In this document: positions 46,243-58,169 of the stretch, piece after piece | Position numbering within the stretch: the first letter of the stretch is position 1 | Layout: every line of letters starts with the position of its first letter | NCBI RefSeq assembly: GCF_947623445.1 | Contig: NC_135244.1 | Span: forward strand, 14,942,860 to 15,006,859 | Direction: 5' to 3' | From: Clavelina lepadiformis | Lineage: Eukaryota; Chordata; Ascidiacea; Aplousobranchia; Clavelinidae | DNA: 64,000 bases | Translations under genes and position numbers: made by a program | Notes under the pieces: model-generated | Databases searched by the model: none | Told to the model about the DNA's origin: nothing | Seen by the model: the letters and a program-made list of their open reading frames with translations, nothing else

Positions 46243-47018
46243 TTCTTATCCTCGTCCATAATTAGACTCATAATGCCTTCAGCGAAAATCTGTCGGTCAC
46301 CGAATTGTGATTCAGAAACTTCGGTGTAGAGACACCAGTGAAATATCTATTTAAATATTTATAGAAACATAAACAGAAACGTCGATTAATGTAATACCGT
46401 AAAAACCACCGAATATCTAAATAACAACAAGTCAATCAAGATATAAAAAAATTACACTATGAGTCGATGACTAGTGAGAAGTTAAAATAGAGACGTCGCA
46501 GACAAGAAACCAGCTCTCCGCAGACTATCTTGTGCAGTGCAAATACAACGTTAGTTTAAGCCTAACATCATTGTGAGTAAACATGATGAACATAGCTGTA
46601 TAGGAATAAAAAGGGCTAATTTGAAAACAAAACAAAAAAATAGCTGTGATTAGAAAATTTTTAAAATGTTGGTGGTTTACACTAAAACCGGTTTTATTAT
46701 TCTATGGTTGCACCATCAAAATTAAATCACATGATATTGACATGGGTTTAAACTGAACCATTGTGAATATGTTATTCAAGACGTGGAAGTTTCCACCGAT
46801 CTTAGATTCTTTGCTCAATTGATGTGGTCTTGACTCGGGTTGTCAGGTTGTGGATCTAGGCCTACTGGTTTACCTTGATGTTGACTTAGAAACTACTTTC
46901 TGGGTTTGGTTTCTATACTAAGCTACCATCTTATAGCACAATTCTATTATTGCTATCTTGCATATTTTAAGACTTTGGCTTTGCCAGTTTTTCCTGCTTA
47001 TTAATTGGGTTTCTAGTA

Positions 47019-47486
47019 CAGGGGTTCTCAACTTTTTTTAACCAGGTTATAGCACACCAAAACATTGTCGATTCTACCGCGGCACAACGGCTTACTATGC
47101 CTACGATATAAGCTTTTTACAAACTTTTCGACCGATACCACTACATTGAAAAACTATAAACGATAGGCCTAGATGTCGCTTCAAGTCAGCTTTATTTTGA
47201 TCAATGCATACCAGTAAAATCATTTATTGTTACTGCAAAGTTAAGGGTATGCCTGCTTTTGTGCGCAAATAGTCTTGATTCGAGGCTTAAAACCAGACAA
47301 GCACACCCTTAGTTACTGCTTGACAGCATTAAGTTCTGATATTTGTTTGTTCTTGATCAGCATCAGTGAAGAAAATGCCGATCCACACAAGTAAGTTGTA
47401 GCAAATGGTAATATAATGCGGCACACTTGCGACCATCTGGCGGCAAACCTGCAACCCTCTGGCCGCAAATAGTTTGTGAGCATGTG
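47019..47486. mobile_element. diverged hAT-type MITE remnant
   Basis: The left end CAGGGGTTCTCAACTTTTTT followed by accaggttatagcacaccaa is typical of hAT MITEs. The right end, agtttgtgagcatgtg, matches the inverse of the left at about 11 of 16 bases. Flanking octamers ttctagta and ttttgtta are only 5 of 8 identical, so the copy is old or the right border is misplaced. Confidence 0.45.
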
Positions 47487-47855
47487 TTTTGTTATGCTAT
47501 AACTACAGTGGTTAGCATCCTAATTTTCACTCCGCACAGCAGTTAATGGCGAAAAATAAACAATATGCTAAAGGCTATTCAGTGGACACTGCGGTTACCT
47601 TTTTCTTGGTTGGATTTCAGGGTCTAGGTTAGTGTAGAAATGCCCAAACAGAGGATGTATCTGTACATTAGACCCAAAAATTTTGTATGGAGAGACAGAA
47701 GTTTTGGTGTGCAATAAGGCTTTTTTGCTTTAATACCAGTACTTCATAATAAATTAGCTTACACATTACGAGTAGGTTTTATACCTTGAGTTTTTTGTGT
47801 TCACTATGCTTCAAACCCGGACTGCAGAGTTTGGCTGTTTTCAGCAAGATCTTGG

Positions 47856-49697
47856 TAGGGGTGCACAATACAGAATATCGAATCTTAGAGATTCGAATCT
47901 CAATGTATTCGAATCTTATTTGCAGTTTATTTTCGGATATCAGGATTCGAAATTAAATCTGTTAAATGAACAGTGTGCAACGTTAAACAAATGTAAAGTT
48001 GATATTTTCCGTCTTGCGCACTGCCTTTTTTCTTCATAGACTGTTTGTTCCAAGCGCCTATTTTCTTCCTTCATAGGGTTCACGCAGTTATCAGAACTGC
48101 AGACACGCAGTGCGTTCCCGTACGAGTAAATAATTTGTCCTGCCTAGATTTTAGTTTAATCATCCGTAACGCAAAACAATGAAGCCAACAAAAAGCTGAA
48201 GTTTGCACGCGCTGCATGTGTGTGCGGGCGAATGATTCATTATGTGTGCTGTGCAGTGCAGTCGCGCGCGCATTGATTCACTCACCAACCATGCGCTTGA
48301 GATTCGTAAACAAGTAAGCAGTAGACTGTATGTAAGTGTAGAGGAATAAGGTAATCTATTAATTATCACTGCATCATGTCGACTGGTTGTGGGCGAAAAA
48401 AAAGTTTCAGCGTGTGGGAACATTTTTGTAAGCCAGATGAAAAGAATAGCGTGGTTTGTCGCCATTGCAAGGCAATTTTATCATATTGCAACATTACTGG
48501 CAGTCTGTTGAAGCACTTGAAGAAAAAGCATGTGTTCTTAAATATCAGCGGAATTGAAGGCAGTCTCTCTGCAAGCGCAAATAACAACGCCAGTAGGAAT
48601 TACAACAGTCCAAGGACTCGTGGAAGAATTGTTACCTCTAAAGGTGGCCAGTGACTTTATTGAAGGAGATAAATATGTGACAACTGCAGCCATTATACCA
48701 TTAATTAAAGGGCTGTTGAGTAACTACTCAAGCTCCTTCTCTACAAGCAGTGCTAGTGTGCATATTTCTGCATTTAGACAAAAGATTAAATCTGCTATAG
48801 AGTGCAGATTTGACTTTGCTGTTGCATCTGATGATGTTCCATATCCATCTTTATTTGATATGGCAACATGGCTTCACCCAGCATACAAAGAAAAGTATTT
48901 TAAACCGCATCATGCTACAAGGGTTCGCCTGCATTTAATTAATTAATTAATTAATCAGAAATGATTTCTGACACAACCATAGCAGTGATAGCACCACCCC
49001 ATAATCCCATTCCTGTTGGCGACAGCACCACCAGTTTTGTTTCCATGATGGAAAATTTGTTTAATTTAGGAATGGAGGTGCAACAAAGCAACCAAGAAGA
49101 TGCAGATGATGAGGGAGCTGACATTGACACTATTGTAACTAATGAGGTTTCAGCCTACCTAAAAGATAACTCCAATAAAACAGACGTGTTAGAGTATTGA
49201 AACTTAAAAAAAAGAATTCCCTATGTTGTACAATATTTGCCAGAAATACCTTTCGCTGCCAGCATCATCTGCAGCATCAGAAAGGTGCTTCTCCAGCGCA
49301 GGGCTAACTGCAACCGTCCTGAGATCTCGACTTACCGAAAGTCACTTAGAAGCACTGAATATCCTACATTGCAACAAGCAGCTTCTTGATTAATTCTATG
49401 ATTCGATGTGTAAATGTGTTACCTCCGAAAAGTATGGTATTAAGACTGTTGGTAGTGCAGGTGGCAAGAACTACACGGCTCTATGCTTTAATATGAATCG
49501 TATGATGCTTGATTTAGCATATGTTATACTGTTTGTCATGTAATACTAATACAATTCAAAATAATGTACAAATATTTTTGCTTTTTGTTCGTTATTATTT
49601 GGAAAAAATTGCCGCGTAATTTCAGAATAGATTCGAAATTCTGGATTCGAAATTAAGTATTCTAGAATAGCCAGGTATTCTGTATTGTGCATCCCTA
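47856..49697 (+). mobile_element. hAT transposon, internally deleted, with perfect 8-bp target duplication
   Basis: The left end TAGGGGTGCACAATACAGAA pairs with the inverse of the right end, TAGGGATGCACAATACAGAA. GATCTTGG occurs at 47,848-47,855 and again at 49,698-49,705. The plus strand holds a BED-finger N-terminus and a hAT C-terminal dimerisation region, but the catalytic middle is missing. Subterminal gattcgaat and attcgaaat motifs repeat near both ends. Confidence 0.93.
48376..49393 (+). pseudogene. BED-finger hAT transposase remnant
   Basis: 48,376-48,654 starts MSTGCGRKKSFSVWEHF and carries a BED finger: VWEHF, then CRHCKAILSYCNITGSLLKH and LKKKH, with the C-x2-C and H-x4-H spacing of the family. 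A second frame (48,554-48,946) continues with LIKGLLSNYSS and FDMATWLHPAYKEKYF. It is followed by a TTAA-rich stretch at 48,936 and an acidic segment (48,961-49,200). The end, about 49,223-49,393, reads SLPASSAASERCFSSAGL and LEALNILHCNKQLL, the hAT dimerisation motif. Most of the RNase H-like core is absent and the parts lie in different frames, so no working transposase is made here. Confidence 0.88.
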
Positions 49698-50005
49698 GAT
49701 CTTGGGTGTGTCAAACAACCAGAAACGACAAGTAAAGTGCCCAAAAATGCTCAAACACAATGGAAATGTGTACTTAGGCGCGCAATTACACAGTGATGTA
49801 CCCAGTTTGACTTAGTCAATCTTTAAACCAATTGAAAATTGAGTGCTCGGGAGTTATGTCCTAGTCATTAAGTGAAAAATAGCGCATTTTACGTGCGGCA
49901 CTGAAGCTCAGCATGAAAAGCAATGTTGAGTACGCTTATGCTAAACTGGCTGGCTTCCAAATGCAACTGGAAAGTTTGCAAAGATGCAGATTTTGCGTGA
50001 TGGCA

Positions 50006-50058
50006 CGCACTGAAGCCTCAATTTTTTATTTATTTCCAATTGGTGTTCAAAAACCAGC
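50006..50058 (-). repeat. dispersed repeat, copy 3 (partial)
   Basis: cgcactgaagcctcaatttt and ccaattggtgttcaaa are the inverse complement of the block gaacgccaattt ... ttgaggcttcagtgc found at 9.5 kb. Confidence 0.7.
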
Positions 50059-50072
50059 TTTTATTTGTTTAT

Positions 50073-50235
50073 GGCAGCGTCTATTTTACTGGCTGCCAGT
50101 TATGCAGTTAGTATTTTCTTACTTCGCTAAACAGTGGCTGGTAACGTTTATTTTTCCGCCCGCGATTTACTGTAGAAAGGATTTGTACCAAAATGTAATG
50201 GTTAAGCAGTTATTGCCATTAATAAGTGACGAAAG
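50073..50235. repeat. nest of repeat fragments
   Basis: 50,073-50,150 is a diverged copy of the GGCAGCGTTTATTTTACCGG repeat at 45,711. 50,191-50,232 (tgtaatggttaagcagttat ... taataagtgac) resembles an arm of the foldback element at 22.8-23.6 kb. The two abut dispersed repeat copy 3. Confidence 0.6.
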
Positions 50236-50267
50236 ACACAAATTCATCGTTTAATTATGATTTAGAT

Positions 50268-50335
50268 CAGTGATTCCTAACCGCGGCTCCAAGCTAGCCT
50301 TCTTGCGGCTCTCATTGACCCCTGAAAATAACACA
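50268..50335 (+). mobile_element. single hAT-like left end
   Basis: CAGTGATTCCTAACCGCGGCTC followed by cttgcggctctcattgaccc looks like the left terminus of a hAT MITE of the GCGGCTC type seen at 59,009. I could not find its partner end, so it may be truncated. Confidence 0.4.
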
Positions 50336-51360
50336 AAAAATATAAAAAACCTATTTATAATAATTAAGGCGATTATTTTTCGACTTGTCATTAATAGTCA
50401 AAAATTGGTCAAAATTTATAGTGTTAGGTAAAATTTGTTTACAGAGTCAAAATTGTTTACTAACTTTTCATTTTACATCTTACAGTTACGCCTTGTAGCC
50501 TACTTTATACTGTTGTGTATAGCCCATTGTCTACTTATTGTGAATTATAAACCATTAAGTGAAATAATTAGGTTGATATGGTGTGATGCTCAACATACCT
50601 CAAAACGTGTAAAATTTCTGGTAGGTCCTATAAAACAGACTGAGGAAAGCAGTTATTGCTGCTATAAAACTGTGATAGGATAATCAGATTTTCAACATTG
50701 AAGAATGAATTTATTACATTCATTTCTGTAGTAGGCTTTGTTGGCTGTGTCAACTATAACATGAAAATTATGATTTGAAGTTTATGGTTGGTCTCATATG
50801 CTGTTTAACGTGCTCGGAAGCACTGAAAAAGCTAAATTAGCACTAGCTAAAGCTCATTCGATTCAAACCAGTAAAACTTTCATTCATATACTAATAATTT
50901 ATGCTAAATGGGTTGACTACGTATGGCTTGCTTATAAAATGGCTACATGTTTAAAGGTCAAATCGTGCTCATCAGTGGTAGTGCTTTGTTGTTTTGTCAA
51001 CTATCAGTAGAATGTTTAAAATCTGCTTGTTAATGTCAAGACCAGGTAATTATGCAGTTTCTACACGTATGTTATTGTCCTGAAGTCAAAGTAAAGAATG
51101 CAGAGACCTGAATAGCTTATGGCAGGCATAATAGGGTAGTAGAAGTGTCGAGCTATATCACAAATTAAACTTGAGTCCTAATTGTGTGAATGTGAGGGTT
51201 AAGTTTCTAAAAGATCTTTGCTTTATGGATATTTTCACAAAAATAATTGAACTTTTGTTTTCATAGTCTCTTTTTTTCAGAAAGGTTAAGCAGGATAACC
51301 TTGCTGACTTGTAATTAGAAGTGACCTGCTTCACTTTTGAAAACAATCCCATATTTGCTC
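50336..51360. other. intergenic, RER1 upstream region
   Basis: No recognisable frame. A strong acceptor-like tctctttttttcag at 51,268-51,281 lies about 80 nt before the RER1 ATG and may end a 5'-UTR intron or accept a trans-spliced leader. Confidence 0.45.
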
Positions 51361-54300
51361 ATGGACACACCAGCTGCAAGTACCCCTCCATCTGTGCCTT
51401 TGAGTACAAAAGTATCAAGGGTATATCAAGCTTGGCTGGACAAGACAGTGCCCTTCTTGATACCACGATGGGTTTCCACATTTCTGCTGTATATAATATA
51501 CTTTGTCAGAGTATTTCTGTTAAAGGTATGGGCTTGATGTTTTACCTTTCAATTTTTATGCAGTCAAAGCTCATAAGTGGACCAATTAAAATAGTTTGAT
51601 TTATCTGAAGTTAATAAAATTTGCAGCAAATAGCCTATATGTTAAAACAAGACTTGGTGATCAAATATTTGTCTGATCTTCAAAAAGCTATAACTTTTAT
51701 GATTTTATTTTTGTCATGAATTGAATTTGGTAAATATGGGTTACTGAAAGATACCATATGGGTGTAGGAGCCCTGATTTTTGAAAAATTACACTTATGCT
51801 GAAACTTCATAAAATTCAGCAAAAGTACATATATTTATATATCTCAAACTCCTGTTCCTAGTTGATCCATATATTATAGAAGGCACAAAAATTTTAGGCA
51901 ATTTCTGCATATTTTTAATCATTTTCTTGGCCTGTTTTAGCTACATTCTGCATGTGTTGTGGAACTTTTATGCATGCCATCTGCAAATGTATGTAATCCT
52001 CAAGCCAAAGAACAACACCATTGGCATTAATTAGCCTCTCATTGATCCAAGTGTTTGTAAAATACTATGTTTATAAAATATCCCAATTTAATATATAAAG
52101 TAGGGATGTGCTGCAACGAGTATAAAATTTATGCACAGATATTAAGTTTTTGTTGTATTCTGATGAATACAGTGCGAGAAAGGGAGTTGGCAAAGATAGC
52201 AGATACGGGTTCTCACGAATATCAAAATCTATTATCCGCATTCTCATGATTCTGAATGTTGTTCAGTTTGACACACCCGTAGTATTAATTAGTATGCTAA
52301 AGAATCATATTTTCATGCTAACATATATCATAAAAAATATTGCACTTGATTTCGAAATGAGCAAGAGATCAAATACCTAACGTGCATGCTGACAGTAAAT
52401 CAAACTGCAATAATAATCATTAAGAATGAATCAAGCTTGGCTGTTAGTGGAAAATCAGCGAACAAAGTAGCCTTGTGTGAATTTGGTTTTACTTGTCCAC
52501 GATTAACACCTAATCAGTTTTGATACAATAGGTCCTAATTATCACAGGCCAACTAAAAAAAAGTTTTTCAAAAGGCAGGAAATGTTAGATCGATTTAGGG
52601 GTATATTGAGTCCGAAAATGCCATTACTTTTGCTGAATTGGCTCTAGTTTTAGAGATAGTGCTTCTTCCTACATATGCCATGAAAAGTTAGAAGTGTATG
52701 CTAGTTAGTAACATAGGTTAATAAAAACTGAAGCCATGTGGAGCAGCTATTTAGTTTTGCCCAAATGTTGAGTTGTCTAGCCCAAATTTCCCGCTTGGGA
52801 GGTTAATAAGGCCTTAGTTAGGTTTATTTCAACTCCTATCAAGCACTAACATAAGCTATATGGCGCACTGATAAGACAATAGTTAGTTTTATCCTTTTTT
52901 ATCTATGGGTCTACTTGAATACAAACTAGAAGAAGGGAGGTTATTCATGTGTGTGTGCTACTTCACAACGAAATAAGTTTGCCTGTGTTCAATTGGCCAC
53001 TCAGTCGTTTAAAAGGAATACTACCAAAGTGTAAAGATGGTCCTGAAGAAACTTTCTTATACTGAGCATAACTGGGATATATATGTTGATTTGAAATTGG
53101 TCCACTGTTTTTTAGGACCACATGGTGTCTACACCAAGTATCCCTGCTTTATTTGTTACTGCAATAGTCGGGCCACTGATCAACGTTGGATTAAAAAGGA
53201 ATGGGCCATACGTCAATGCATGGAGATAAATATATTGTAAATGAACCTTTGGTCAGTCGTGATCGCATCATTTTACCCCCATTGCACATCAAATTGGGTT
53301 TGATGAAACAATTTGGCAAGGCCTTAGATAAAGATGATGCTTGTTTTGATTACCTGTGCAAAGTATTTCTTGGTCTTCTTGGAAAAGCTGAAAGCAGGAA
53401 TTTTTGATGGGCCACAAAAACAAAAATTAATTAAAGATCAAGTATTTCCATCACATATGACTGAAGTTGAGAAGGTAGTATCTCGTAGAAATGATGCTTA
53501 CGAACTTTCAAGCTCTTGGATCAAGGATGAGCATAAAAGTTCACTATATATTCAGTCACTTGAATCCCTTCCCTGAAAACCTCGGAATAATGAGGGAGGA
53601 GCAAGGTGAAAGGTTTCACTAAGATATCAAGTTAATGGAAGAGAGGTATCAAGGTAGATGAGATATTCACATGATGGCAGATTACTGCTGGTGCCTAATG
53701 CGAAGAGCCTGTCCAAGAAGACTTCAAGCTAATATGAGTAAATAACTAGAGTTCATCTAAGAACTTCACTAATGCACACCCTGAGATGGATATATTTCTT
53801 TGTAAAGTGTTTTACTTTGAATACTTCGTGGTAAATGAAAAAACTGATTGCTTGTTCATTTCGTCTGTTTTTACAAATTGACATCTTTCTTGTGTAGGCT
53901 TCGGCATACTTGGTTTGTTATTACCAGATTACTGCTATTTATTGTTCACTCCAAGCAAGTTTTGATGTGGAATTGGAAGCTTAGTCTCACAAATTGCAAT
54001 ATGTTAGAAGAATCTGATGAAAATACGAATAAATAGGGCATTTTTTGTGTTAAATATATGGAAAAGAATAGATTTATGAATCTCATTGTGTCTTTAACTT
54101 CTGCTCATTCTTGTGGTTTTAGTGCAGACAGACTTACTACAACATTTAATATAGGCTGTTCCTTAAGACAAAATGCAACGTAGCGAATTTACAAAAAGAA
54201 ATGATTACTCAAAATCCTCCATGGCGCAAAATCATAGAAACGTTAGTTTACCCAGTTTAACGGCTTCTAAATTAACTAAATTCTTAATTTTTAAAATATA

Positions 54301-55259
54301 CATACCGGTATGGAATTTCTGTTCCACTAGAAAACTTGTATAGGCAATAGTTATTTTTATATATGATTTTGGTTAAATATGTATATTTTTAATAGAATTT
54401 AATCGATTTAAAACTTTGGTTGTATGATCAATTGATTATTGTCAGTTGTTACTGATATACAGTACAGCTACACGGTTGAAATTGTTAAGTTACCACTTTA
54501 GAATGGATGATTAACTAAAGGTAAAGACACAACAAAACATTGTATTTAATTGCAGGGTTGGTACATAGTCACATATGCATTGGCCATCTACCATCTCAAT
54601 CTTTTTATTGCCTTTCTATCTCCAAAAGTAGATCCATCTGTTTATGGAGATGATTCAGATGGTATGCAATATTTTTCTATTGTAATTTTTTCTATTTTAT
54701 TTTTTTATTTGCAATATTTTTCAAATGTGCTTGTTTTGTTTCACTTGTTTTTGAGCTTGTATATATACCTTTTTCTGACACTGTACGATATGCTATTTTT
54801 TTTTGGTAGATGAAGGGCCGAAATTGCCTACCAACAGCACCGAAGAATTTCGGCCATTTATAAGGAGGCTTCCAGAATTTAAGTTTTGGTACTCAGCAAC
54901 AAAAGCCATTTTAATAGCTACTTTCTGCACGTTTTTCGATGCATTTAATGTTCCAGTATTCTGGCCTATTTTGGTCATGTACTTCATGATTTTGTTTGGT
55001 GTTACAATGAAAAGACAGATAAAGGTAAGCTGGATTTCTCAGCAGATATTTCTACCAGCAGTAGTACAAATTTGAGATATACTTAATAATACTTGCTTTG
55101 ACTGAATTCTTTGATTTTTGATTATGTATGATGCTTAACATTCCAGCTTCTAACAATATTTCTTTGCAGCATATGATCAAATATCGTTACCTTCCCTTCA
55201 CACATGGCAAGACAAAGTATAAAGGCAAGGAAGATACTGGGACCGTGGTTGGGTCTTAA
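51361..55259 (+). CDS. RER1: RER1 retention in endoplasmic reticulum sorting receptor
   Basis: Four-helix Golgi membrane protein that returns escaped ER membrane proteins in COPI vesicles. Four exons: 51361-51525, 54556-54661, 54810-55024, 55170-55259, joining to 576 nt (191 residues; human RER1 is 196), all GT-AG. The short variable N-terminus [16 protein letters not shown] is followed by [18 protein letters not shown] (helix 1 side), the near-invariant [20 protein letters not shown] and LSPKVDPS at exon 2, then [40 protein letters not shown] and [20 protein letters not shown]. The ATG is chosen because residues before it are out of family and homologues have short N-termini. Intron 1 is 3.0 kb and contains a broken repeat-derived ORF at 53.0-53.7 kb. 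The gene is convergent with TMEM222, 548 bp apart. Confidence 0.97.
53037..53720 (+). pseudogene. fossil of a repeat-borne protein in RER1 intron 1
   Basis: Pieces such as [38 protein letters not shown] and MEERYQGR belong, from memory, to a protein multiplied many times in invertebrate genomes. I cannot assign the mobile-element family. The copy is broken, with several breaks, and is unlikely to make protein. It lies in sense orientation within the 3-kb first intron of RER1, and no terminal repeats were identified. Confidence 0.6.
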
Positions 55260-55681
55260 TGTGAATCTTTTTCTCGCTGCAATATTTATTCTGTATTAAA
55301 GCTAGATAGATAGATTTAAGACATTTCAAGCACTTTGATAGATCAATTTATATATGTGGTGCATGACGCTAATGATTGCTACATGACATGTCTTTGTTTT
55401 GATCAACATATTACCAGGTTCTGGGCATGTTGCAGCAGTAAGAATTGTGTTTTTGGCCTGGAAACTGTTTTGTCTGCGTAAAGTAATCTGCTAAACGTGA
55501 TCATTTTTGTGCAAAGAGTATGTATGATTGTATTTCTATTCTGTTGTTGTGCAAGTTTAATTTTACCCTTGAAATTCACTTAAAGTTTGAATGCTGCTCC
55601 TGTCAACAGATATTGTGTATACTCTTTTGAAAAATAAGGGTAAGATATAGTTTGCATTGTATATAATAGGTAAAATGATAC

Positions 55682-55700
55682 AATAAACAATTCGTTTATT
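55682..55700. terminator. paired poly(A) signals between RER1 and TMEM222
   Basis: AATAAA on the plus strand (55,682-55,687) and AATAAA on the minus strand (TTTATT, 55,695-55,700) lie seven bases apart. The plus signal is 423 nt past the RER1 stop. The minus one is 107 nt past the TMEM222 stop. The two 3' UTRs would meet or overlap here. Confidence 0.6.
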
Positions 55701-55806
55701 TTAAACTGGTATAGATTAAGTGCTTTCAGGTTGTATCACAGTAACAATACTGCTCAATGTACTTCACAACTCAGTTTATAAAAAAGCCACAGCAAACCCA
55801 GAAAGA

Positions 55807-56919
55807 CTAGCGCAGAAATACGCAGAGTAACACAATTATAGTGATCAGAATAATAAATGGGAGCCAAGTTTTTAGAAAGCCTCCAATACTGCAAAAAAAC
55901 GGTTGTCAGCATCATGATCTTAATGTAAATAATAACTTTCTCAGTGTAACTTAAAATAACTTGTACCTGACATATTTGCCATGAACAAGCATAAGGAACC
56001 AAACTTTGATCATGTTCCAATTTGTTGCACGATTGTACTGCATTATGTTTAATGCCAGGGCAACATGTGAATGGCAGTTGTCGCAACATAAGTTATGCTA
56101 AAACAAAAATATTTATTATGTAAATGAGCCTATAAGGAGTAGAGTTTTATCTAAGACCAAGTTTAACAAATTATTTAGAGCACATAAACCTCCAAACAGA
56201 ATTATAATGTGCAGAGTGTTTTAAATATTACCATATGATGCTTGTACTCTTCTGAAGCTTCATGCACAGCTTGATCCCACGTAGAGTAAGCAACATTTTT
56301 TGGATTTAACTGCCAGTATTTTGTTGGTTTTCCAAATGCCATGTCATCTTCTGATACAAAGTAAGGTCCAGCGAAATCACGAATAACTCCTGCCGTAGTA
56401 GCAATGCCCATGTGTCCAATAATGGGAAGGATCCACCTTTAACAATTAACAAATTTATGTCCGACAGTTGTAGAAAATGTTATGTGGAACAGAAATTTTG
56501 GGATGAATGGTCAATTGGCAATCTATATATAACTGCACATAAAACGTTTAAAAACGTTTTGAAAAATAATAGGTCTAAAATTGTCATTAATCATACTGCA
56601 GATTTGAAGTTTTGAGTCCCCATGGTATGCAAGCATACGGTTGGCTTATGCACCAATACAGAATTGCTGCATATTATAAGCATTAAGTTAGCACGGCACA
56701 ACTATGAGCATCATATTTATTGCATATTTATCCGGCACACTAAAATTCAACCTTCTAATAAACTTTTTACAAAATACACATGTTAAAAAATGGAAACAAG
56801 TTTTAATTGAAAATAATACAACACCATCCTTACGTTATCATAGGAAGTGGAGTCCATACTATGCACGTAGGAAACCTATTAATATCAGAACGGACTTCTG
56901 TGCTTTTGTTAGGAGCCAT
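55807..56919 (-). CDS. TMEM222: transmembrane protein 222
   Basis: Conserved multi-pass membrane protein of unclear molecular function. Four exons on the minus strand: 56919-56834, 56436-56232, 56097-55967, 55888-55807, joining to 504 nt (167 residues; human is about 208 with a longer N-terminus), all GT-AG. Exon 1 encodes MAPNKSTEVRSDINRFPTC followed by IVWTPLPMIT. Exon 2 gives WILPIIGHMGI, then GVIRDFAGPYFVSEDDMAFG, KYWQLNP and WDQAVHEASEEYKHHM. Exon 3 gives HNLCCDNCHSHVALALNIM and NWNMIKVWF. Exon 4 is hydrophobic and ends FLKTWLPFIILITIIVLLCV. The CCDNCHSH cluster is a family hallmark. The start is the first ATG of exon 1 and a canonical gtaagg donor follows. Convergent with RER1, divergent from PPP4R2. 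Confidence 0.94.
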
Positions 56920-57011
56920 TTCCATAAGTGCCAGTCATTAATCACGATATATATTAGTTACCAGTTGTATTCTGATGTCATAAATTTTTTGGTTAAGTGT
57001 TAAGCCAGACT

Positions 57012-57117
57012 GAAAAGTGTGGTATTTTTCAACTAAGTCATACATGCAGACACACAATTTTTGGCGTTTCAAAATGCACTGAAGCCTCAACTCTTTGTTT
57101 ACATATTATAAATTGGT
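57012..57117 (-). repeat. dispersed repeat, copy 4
   Basis: tgcactgaagcctcaactctttgttt and ataaattgg are the inverse complement of the repeat ahead of PSMA5. A gaaaagtgtgg block, also part of that repeat, lies at 57,012 in the other orientation, so this copy is rearranged. It lies about 100 bp upstream of the TMEM222 start. Confidence 0.65.
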
Positions 57118-57745
57118 GGGTCAACACACCACAACATTAGGATCTAATACACAATTGCACAACCACAGGATTGTATACCAGAACCCAGCTACTCAAATTG
57201 TGGTAATACTCAAAAAAGCTAGGTTACTGTATAATGTCTTTATATGCACGGCTATGAACAACTATGTTGATTGTTATTTACAACAGCTCACAACAGTATC
57301 ACCGTATTTGCAGCCTTGCTAACATGACGACTGCACCTAGACATTGGCCTATTTCTGTGTTCCTTTAAGAATTGCTTGCACACAATTGAGTGCTGTTGTT
57401 AAATAGCACCCTGCTAATCATAATATAAGCAATAGCAGTTTAGTTTTGCAATGAAATGAGTGGCCGAAAAGAAAAAGAATAAATGTAAAGATCGGCTGTG
57501 AGGGTCCGGATGGCGTAATTTATGTTCACGTATTCAACACCAGTAAGCTATCCAGTCCACTGCAGCAACCAATAGCAGAGTTCTACTCCCCAATCACAAA
57601 CTACTTACTATTCATTGCGTCATCAACAGCAACTTGTCTATTACTGAGCAGTAAACAATAACAGGGTTCTATTTGAAAACAGCAGGTTGTTGTACAAGAA
57701 TATACAACAACCTATTCTTCTGATTACGACCATGCGTCTCTAAAA
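57118..57745. other. TMEM222-PPP4R2 intergenic, no gene seen
   Basis: Part of the interval between the divergent TMEM222 and PPP4R2 genes. No frame is recognised. Confidence 0.5.
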
Positions 57746-57858
57746 TCAGTAACTGCATGACGTCATCTTTACAAAGGTGCTATGCCGATCAGTAACCACA
57801 TGACGTCACCAACTGCAAGGTGCTACTGAAAAATAGCAGGTTGCAATTGGTGACGTCA
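57746..57858. promoter_or_regulatory. cluster of three CRE palindromes on a tandem duplication
   Basis: A 36-bp unit (tcagtaac..catgacgtca ... aaggtgct) occurs at 57,746-57,781 and again at 57,789-57,824. Each contains the full CREB/ATF core TGACGTCA (57,758 and 57,801). A third TGACGTCA is at 57,851. The cluster sits about 0.8 kb before the TMEM222 start and 1.9 kb before the PPP4R2 start, so it could regulate either. That role is inference. Confidence 0.5.
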
Positions 57859-58169
57859 AGACAAAATTTTAGTTGTGCTCAGTTAAAACTGTTATTGGTC
57901 ATTCTGGCAGAAGGACTTATCTAAATACCGATGGAGGACTAAGAGCGTTAAGGGAACTCTAGTAAGATTAATATCATTAAGAGGATCTTAGACGGGATAT
58001 GCAGGGTTGCCATACCGTCCTTATTTTGAAGGTCTGTGTCTTAGAAATAATTATTGTCCTTATTTCTAAGAAATGTACTTATTTTCACTTGCGTCCCTAA
58101 GCCTATTTAAAAGACTTATTTGTCTTACATTTATAGAGCGGAGTGTTCCGTATTGGGCATTTCGATATA

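Noticed and set aside
49913-50254. 113-residue frame
   Set aside because: It runs across three different repeat fragments, so it cannot be a single gene.
54550-54813. 87-residue frame extending RER1 exon 2 into its intron
   Set aside because: A canonical donor follows 54,661 and the family continues cleanly in exon 3.
56704-57003. 99-residue plus-strand frame
   Set aside because: It is the antisense shadow of TMEM222 exon 1.
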